Assembly (NCBI GenBank): GCA_035301285.1 | Contig: DATGUN010000039.1 | Span: forward strand, 1-17,093 | DNA: 17,093 nt | Direction of reading: 5' to 3' | Source: DATGUN01 sp035301285 | GTDB taxonomy: Bacteria; Bacillota; Bacilli; Bacillales; Amphibacillaceae | Part shown: one piece after another, positions 13,899-17,093 of the stretch | How the letters are laid out: each line of letters starts with the position of its first letter | How positions within the stretch are numbered: the stretch's first letter is position 1 | Made by a program: the position numbers and the translations under genes | The notes under the pieces: model-generated | Seen by the model: only the letters and a program-made list of their open reading frames with translations | Told to the model about the DNA's origin: nothing | Database searches by the model: none

Positions 13899-14558
13899 GT
13901 GAATACGCGTAAGTGGGTTGGGATGTTTTTCAAAACGTTGATCATAGGAGGCGTCGTCGGTCTGATTACGAGTTTTTTTGTGGAGACGGATGACTATATG
14001 ACGTATATGCAACCATTTGATTTGTGGAATCTCTTCGGTTTGGTGCTGTTTTTTGTAGGGATAGGCCTCGTGTTTAGTGTTGTCAGTCAAACGGGGTTTT
14101 TTGCCTATCTCTTTATCAATCAGTTCGGTCTTGGCATGTTTCGTTCCTTTTGGCCAAAAGTGCAACTGTTATTGATTGCTTTCGTCTTATTTGATCTTGT
14201 GTACTTTCCGTTTAAAGAAGCGGAGGGTGAAACACCGTTGTATTTATTTGTATTGATGTCTGCGGGATTATTGGTATATGGATTGTTCATCAGCTGGATA
14301 AAAGCGGATCAGACGAAGCGGCGCGCGTTCGTTCCTGCATTATTTTTGATGATAGTGATGACCACGGTAGAATGGGTGCCAGGTTTGAGGGCGAGCGGGT
14401 CAATGTATGCTTGGCTCTCAATTACGACACTTCTTGCTTGTAACACCTATCAATTATTGATTCTTCACAAGCTCACAAACAGCCCGTCAGCGAAAGAACA
14501 TGATGCGAAAGAGGCCGGGGCCGGAACTGGGAAGAATCCAGCCTCCAAAAAAGCTTAA
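13899..14558 (+). CDS. kbaA: KbaA, KinB signalling pathway activation protein
   Basis: A 219-residue integral membrane protein with about six membrane helices (roughly 10-28, 43-62, 66-85, 92-106, 118-137, 145-190 as two helices) and a hydrophilic, lysine/alanine-rich C-terminal tail. In B. subtilis KbaA is needed for signalling through the sensor kinase KinB into the Spo0A phosphorelay at the onset of sporulation. Assignment rests on length, topology, the segment MYAWLSITTLLACNTYQLL, and synteny between gerD and pdaB. The start is GTG 13899 with GGAGGAAC ahead of it. It is divergent from gerD and convergent with pdaB; the ends share a symmetrical terminator. No clear promoter was found in 13705-13898. 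Confidence 0.9.
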   Translation: MNTRKWVGMFFKTLIIGGVVGLITSFFVETDDYMTYMQPFDLWNLFGLVLFFVGIGLVFSVVSQTGFFAYLFINQFGLGMFRSFWPKVQLLLIAFVLFDLVYFPFKEAEGETPLYLFVLMSAGLLVYGLFISWIKADQTKRRAFVPALFLMIVMTTVEWVPGLRASGSMYAWLSITTLLACNTYQLLILHKLTNSPSAKEHDAKEAGAGTGKNPASKKA

Positions 14559-14571
14559 TGATCGTATGATG

Positions 14572-14605
14572 AAAATGCCCGATGGCCAAGACCACTGGGC
14601 ATTTT
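14572..14605. terminator. Bidirectional terminator between kbaA and pdaB
   Basis: AAAATGCCC (14572-14580) and GGGCATTTT (14597-14605) form a perfect stem with A-runs and T-runs on both sides, and an inner GG/CC pair. It can serve both the plus-strand kbaA and the minus-strand pdaB transcripts. Confidence 0.85.
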
Positions 14606-14619
14606 TGGTGTGGATATCA

Positions 14620-15381
14620 TTATTCAACCTGGTTTGATTCTGCATGTGCTTGATTGATGAGCTCGGAAATGGATACGAATTGAAAATCCTTGTTTTTCAA
14701 TCCTTTTAAGATTGTTTTTAAAGCATCGTCGGTCTGTGTGACAGTGTCAGAGGCATGCATCAAAATAATATCCCCGTTTTTGGTTTGCTTCATCACAGTG
14801 TCAATGATCTTATCACTTCCTGGGTTTTTCCAGTCAACCGGGTTCACATTCCAATGAATGACCTTCAATCCTCTGTCCTCAGCAAGCTCGATGATTTCTT
14901 TATTGAAATGTCCACTCGGGGGACGTATCAATGACATATTTTCATAACCTAATTTTTTGAATATCTTTTTGGCTTTCTCAAGATCTTTTTTTACTTGTTC
15001 GGTATCCTGATCGAGATAACTTTTGTAGCGATAGCCGAGCATCCCAAGTTCATGCTTGCCTTCACTGATTTTTTCCAGTATATCTGGATGCCGCTCTGCC
15101 CACTCACCACTGACAAAAAACGTAGCTTGTACACCGTTTTTTTCAAGTAATTTCAGGATATCAAAAACCTTCTCTTCTCCCCAGCTAATGTTAAAAGTCA
15201 ATCCGATATTAGGTTCGTCGGCATTTCCTTTTGTCAACGCACTTGGATCATCTTTTGATGAGAAGACCGAAAAGCTGCTTGATTGTTCAAACCATAAAAA
15301 GGTTGCTGTAAACAACGCCAAAATAACGACAATGCTCCATCGTTTAAAATGTTTTATTTTGAATGTGTAAAAGTGTTCCAT
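14620..15381 (-). CDS. pdaB: PdaB, sporulation polysaccharide deacetylase family protein
   Basis: A 253-residue protein, the normal PdaB length. Residues 15-31 form a single membrane anchor, followed by a NodB/CE4-type domain. PdaB is needed to keep spores stable late in sporulation. Motifs: the first is LTFNISWG, with N64 where the catalytic Asp of TFD is expected; the second is HELGMLGYRY, with L115 and Y119 where the two metal-binding histidines of HxGxxH-type sites would be. RPPSGHFN and the final ILMHASD motifs are kept. So the classical metal site looks incomplete; loss of the histidines may be usual for PdaB, but the Asn is unexpected from what I remember. ATG 15381 has GGGAGGT six bases upstream; the longer frame from 15462 has no support. 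A sigma-E-like promoter precedes it. Confidence 0.93.
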   Translation of the reverse strand: MEHFYTFKIKHFKRWSIVVILALFTATFLWFEQSSSFSVFSSKDDPSALTKGNADEPNIGLTFNISWGEEKVFDILKLLEKNGVQATFFVSGEWAERHPDILEKISEGKHELGMLGYRYKSYLDQDTEQVKKDLEKAKKIFKKLGYENMSLIRPPSGHFNKEIIELAEDRGLKVIHWNVNPVDWKNPGSDKIIDTVMKQTKNGDIILMHASDTVTQTDDALKTILKGLKNKDFQFVSISELINQAHAESNQVE

Positions 15382-15402
15382 ATCGATACCTCCCGTTTTT
15401 AA

Positions 15403-15432
15403 AATGTATGATGGATAACGATGAAATATGAA
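15403..15432 (-). promoter_or_regulatory. Candidate sigma-E promoter of pdaB
   Basis: On the minus strand TTCATATT (15432-15425), 14 bases, then CATACATT (15410-15403). This is close to the sigma-E consensus at both boxes with ideal spacing, 22 bases before the ATG. It fits a sporulation-specific mother-cell gene. Confidence 0.65.
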
Positions 15433-15657
15433 CAAGCTATTTTTAATGATTCGTGTGTCCAAAGTTACTGATATAAAAAACCGTCATGACGAAAAAGATA
15501 ATATTTTGCGGAATTATGGGTAGAAATAGTTAGAGTGGGGTATAGAGGATTATGGGTATGTGTCCAAAAGCTGTAATGACCGATTACCCGACAAAAAATG
15601 ACAATGATTTCGTATAGTGTAGTATGGATGATTATGTAGGAACATGAGGTGTTTGGA

Positions 15658-15879
15658 ATGTTAGGATTGTTAATCAATGAAAGTGAACAAAAGGAAATTG
15701 AGTATCTATTAAAGCGTGAATTGGAAGAAATACTCCTGGATCTGGATGATGACCGAATTGATCAAGTTGTCAAACAAGCGATGCGCAAACGATATCACTC
15801 GTTGTTTCAATTGTTTCGTCGTGTAGCCAATCAGGAAGAATGTTTGAAATATATGCCAAAACAATCGCTCAATCAATAA
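15658..15879 (+). CDS. Small uncharacterised helical protein upstream of the rRNA operon
   Basis: A 73-residue protein with a strong ribosome site (GAGGTG 15646-15651, six bases before the ATG). It is rich in charged residues and predicted almost all helix: an N-terminal MLGLLINESEQKEIEYLLKR, an acidic-hydrophobic middle (ELEEILLDLDDDRID), and a basic C-terminal half with RKRYHSLFQLFRR. I recall similar short proteins beside pdaB in other Bacillaceae, but no function. It contains one Cys and no membrane segment. I chose ATG 15658 because GTG 15649 lies within the ribosome site. It runs toward the rRNA promoters and no clear terminator follows. It is likely real because of the ribosome site and coding-like composition. 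Confidence 0.7.
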   Translation: MLGLLINESEQKEIEYLLKRELEEILLDLDDDRIDQVVKQAMRKRYHSLFQLFRRVANQEECLKYMPKQSLNQ

Positions 15880-16077
15880 GATGTTTTTAATACCATACGT
15901 AATGACAAATGCTGTTAAGGGGCTTGGAGAAATGGCCATATTCTATAATAGGGATAAATAGCCAAGTGTATAAATGATGTTTAATCCAATGCTGCTATTT
16001 TGTTTCATGTTATAGTCTCTCTATTTTTTTCGAGGCTCCTTTTTCAGTCATTTATTCAGTAGTTTTAAGTCAAAGAA

Positions 16078-16191
16078 ATGGTAATTCAATTTTGTAAGGT
16101 CGTATTGAGTCAGGAAATTAAGAGTGAAGAGGAAGCGGAGCCACTTTTCGAACGTCATATATATGATTTCCGTGGTAAAACATTGCAGTAA
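16078..16191 (+). CDS. Very small ORF or gene remnant before the rRNA promoters (weak)
   Basis: A 37-codon frame from ATG 16078 to TAA 16189-16191 encodes a soluble, charged peptide containing KSEEEAEPLFERHIYDFRGK. The composition looks protein-like, but there is no good ribosome site (only AAAGAA), and a stop lies just upstream in frame. It may be the tail of a decayed gene. The rest of 15880-16256 is AT-rich and shows no gene. Confidence 0.2.
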   Translation: MVIQFCKVVLSQEIKSEEEAEPLFERHIYDFRGKTLQ

Positions 16192-16256
16192 TAGGGATCG
16201 ATTATATTCCGATGAATGCGCGAGTAATTTTTTCGAAACTTTATTGGACGTTTTTG

Positions 16257-16285
16257 TTGAAAAGATAAAATGGATGTGCTATATT
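16257..16285 (+). promoter_or_regulatory. rRNA operon promoter P1
   Basis: -35 TTGAAA (16257-16262), 17-base spacer, -10 TATATT (16280-16285). It is the upstream member of a tandem pair and is preceded by AT-rich sequence, as is usual for rrn promoters. Confidence 0.65.
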
Positions 16286-16434
16286 TAATCCTGTTGTCAA
16301 ACACAAATTGATTCTTGCTTTTCGAGAATGTAGTGGATTGTTACTTCATTGAGTGTGATTTGTCCACAAATTCAATCGTTTGTTTCTTTTGTTTAAAGGA
16401 TTTAAAAATGTTTTAAATTATTTGATGAAACTTA

Positions 16435-16463
16435 TTGACAACAGATCATAACCGTGTTAAATT
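16435..16463 (+). promoter_or_regulatory. rRNA operon promoter P2
   Basis: A perfect -35 TTGACA (16435-16440), 17-base spacer, -10 TAAATT (16458-16463). The start site would lie near 16470, next to a small hairpin TTGTCG / CGACAA (16469-16487 region). Confidence 0.75.
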
Positions 16464-16497
16464 ATATCTTGTCGCTAAAAAACGACAAAATGTATTT

Positions 16498-16510
16498 TGC
16501 TCTTTGAAAA
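16498..16510 (+). promoter_or_regulatory. rrn leader boxA antitermination site
   Basis: TGCTCTTTGAAAA followed by CTGAACAAAA is the conserved boxA region found in Bacillus rRNA leaders. BoxA RNA binds NusB/NusE (S10) to make transcription of the rRNA operon resistant to termination. Confidence 0.85.
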
Positions 16511-16553
16511 CTGAACAAAACAACCAGTATGTAAACAGATGTCAAGGTGAGAA

Positions 16554-16647
16554 GTTGGAAGCTGGAGAGATCCGGCTGAGGAAGACTTCCCAACCCTGAA
16601 TCAATTTTTGAAGCTAAGAGAAAATAATGGATTGGTGTCCATTATTA
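16554..16647 (+). other. 16S leader processing hairpins
   Basis: First hairpin: GTTGGAAG (16554-16561) pairs with CTTCCCAAC (16586-16594, one bulged C), enclosing AGCTGGA / TCCGGCT closed by a GAGA tetraloop. Second hairpin: AATAATGGA (16624-16632) and TCCATTATT (16639-16647) form a perfect nine-base stem ten bases before the mature 5' end. Such stems in the rRNA leader usually take part in RNase III cleavage and 16S maturation. Confidence 0.55.
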
Positions 16648-16656
16648 AACCAAACT

Positions 16657-17093
<437 letters not shown>

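Noticed and set aside
15944..15949. A perfect TATAAT hexamer after the small 73-residue gene
   Set aside because: No acceptable -35 box lies at 16-18 bases upstream and no gene follows closely.

Overview
The window reads as chromosomal DNA from a low-to-moderate GC, endospore-forming member of the Bacillaceae. The gene order cwlD - salA - gerD - kbaA - pdaB followed by an rRNA operon is the arrangement known from Bacillus subtilis near the replication origin, and the 16S fragment at the right edge is Bacillaceae-like. The very acidic tail of GerD and the NhaC-type sodium antiporter family genes would suit a salt- or alkali-adapted relative (Virgibacillus/Lentibacillus/Oceanobacillus type), but that genus-level guess is only an inference.

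Left part (1-4300): a NERD-domain protein with a C-terminal zinc ribbon, cut by the window edge (minus strand); an Eis-type GNAT acetyltransferase (minus); a YbaK-type editing-domain protein (plus); and a stand-alone two-gene lysis cassette, holin-like plus Amidase_3 endolysin, with an 8-base overlap (plus) and no other phage genes around it.

Middle part (4325-10620), all on the minus strand: in transcription order, an NCS1-family permease, then two complete T-box riboswitches in tandem, an NhaC-family transporter, a third T-box, a second NhaC paralogue of identical length (476 aa), and a PqqB-like metallo-beta-lactamase-fold protein whose start overlaps the transporter stop. All three T-boxes have a UAC (tyrosine) specifier and a UGGU tRNA-acceptor-binding sequence that fits a tRNA with discriminator A. 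The transporters are therefore most likely tyrosine-responsive uptake systems, and the PqqB-like protein is probably induced with one of them. This is the most interesting system in the window. The NCS1 gene has no canonical start codon in front of its conserved N-terminus, which is a second puzzle.

Right part (10790-17093): sporulation/germination genes cwlD (plus), salA/mrp (plus), gerD (minus), kbaA (plus) and pdaB (minus), with sigma-E-like promoters before cwlD and pdaB and clear terminators at the convergent junctions; a 73-residue uncharacterised protein; then about 780 bases carrying two sigma-A promoters, a boxA antitermination site and leader hairpins of an rRNA operon; then the first roughly 437 bases of 16S rRNA, cut by the window edge.
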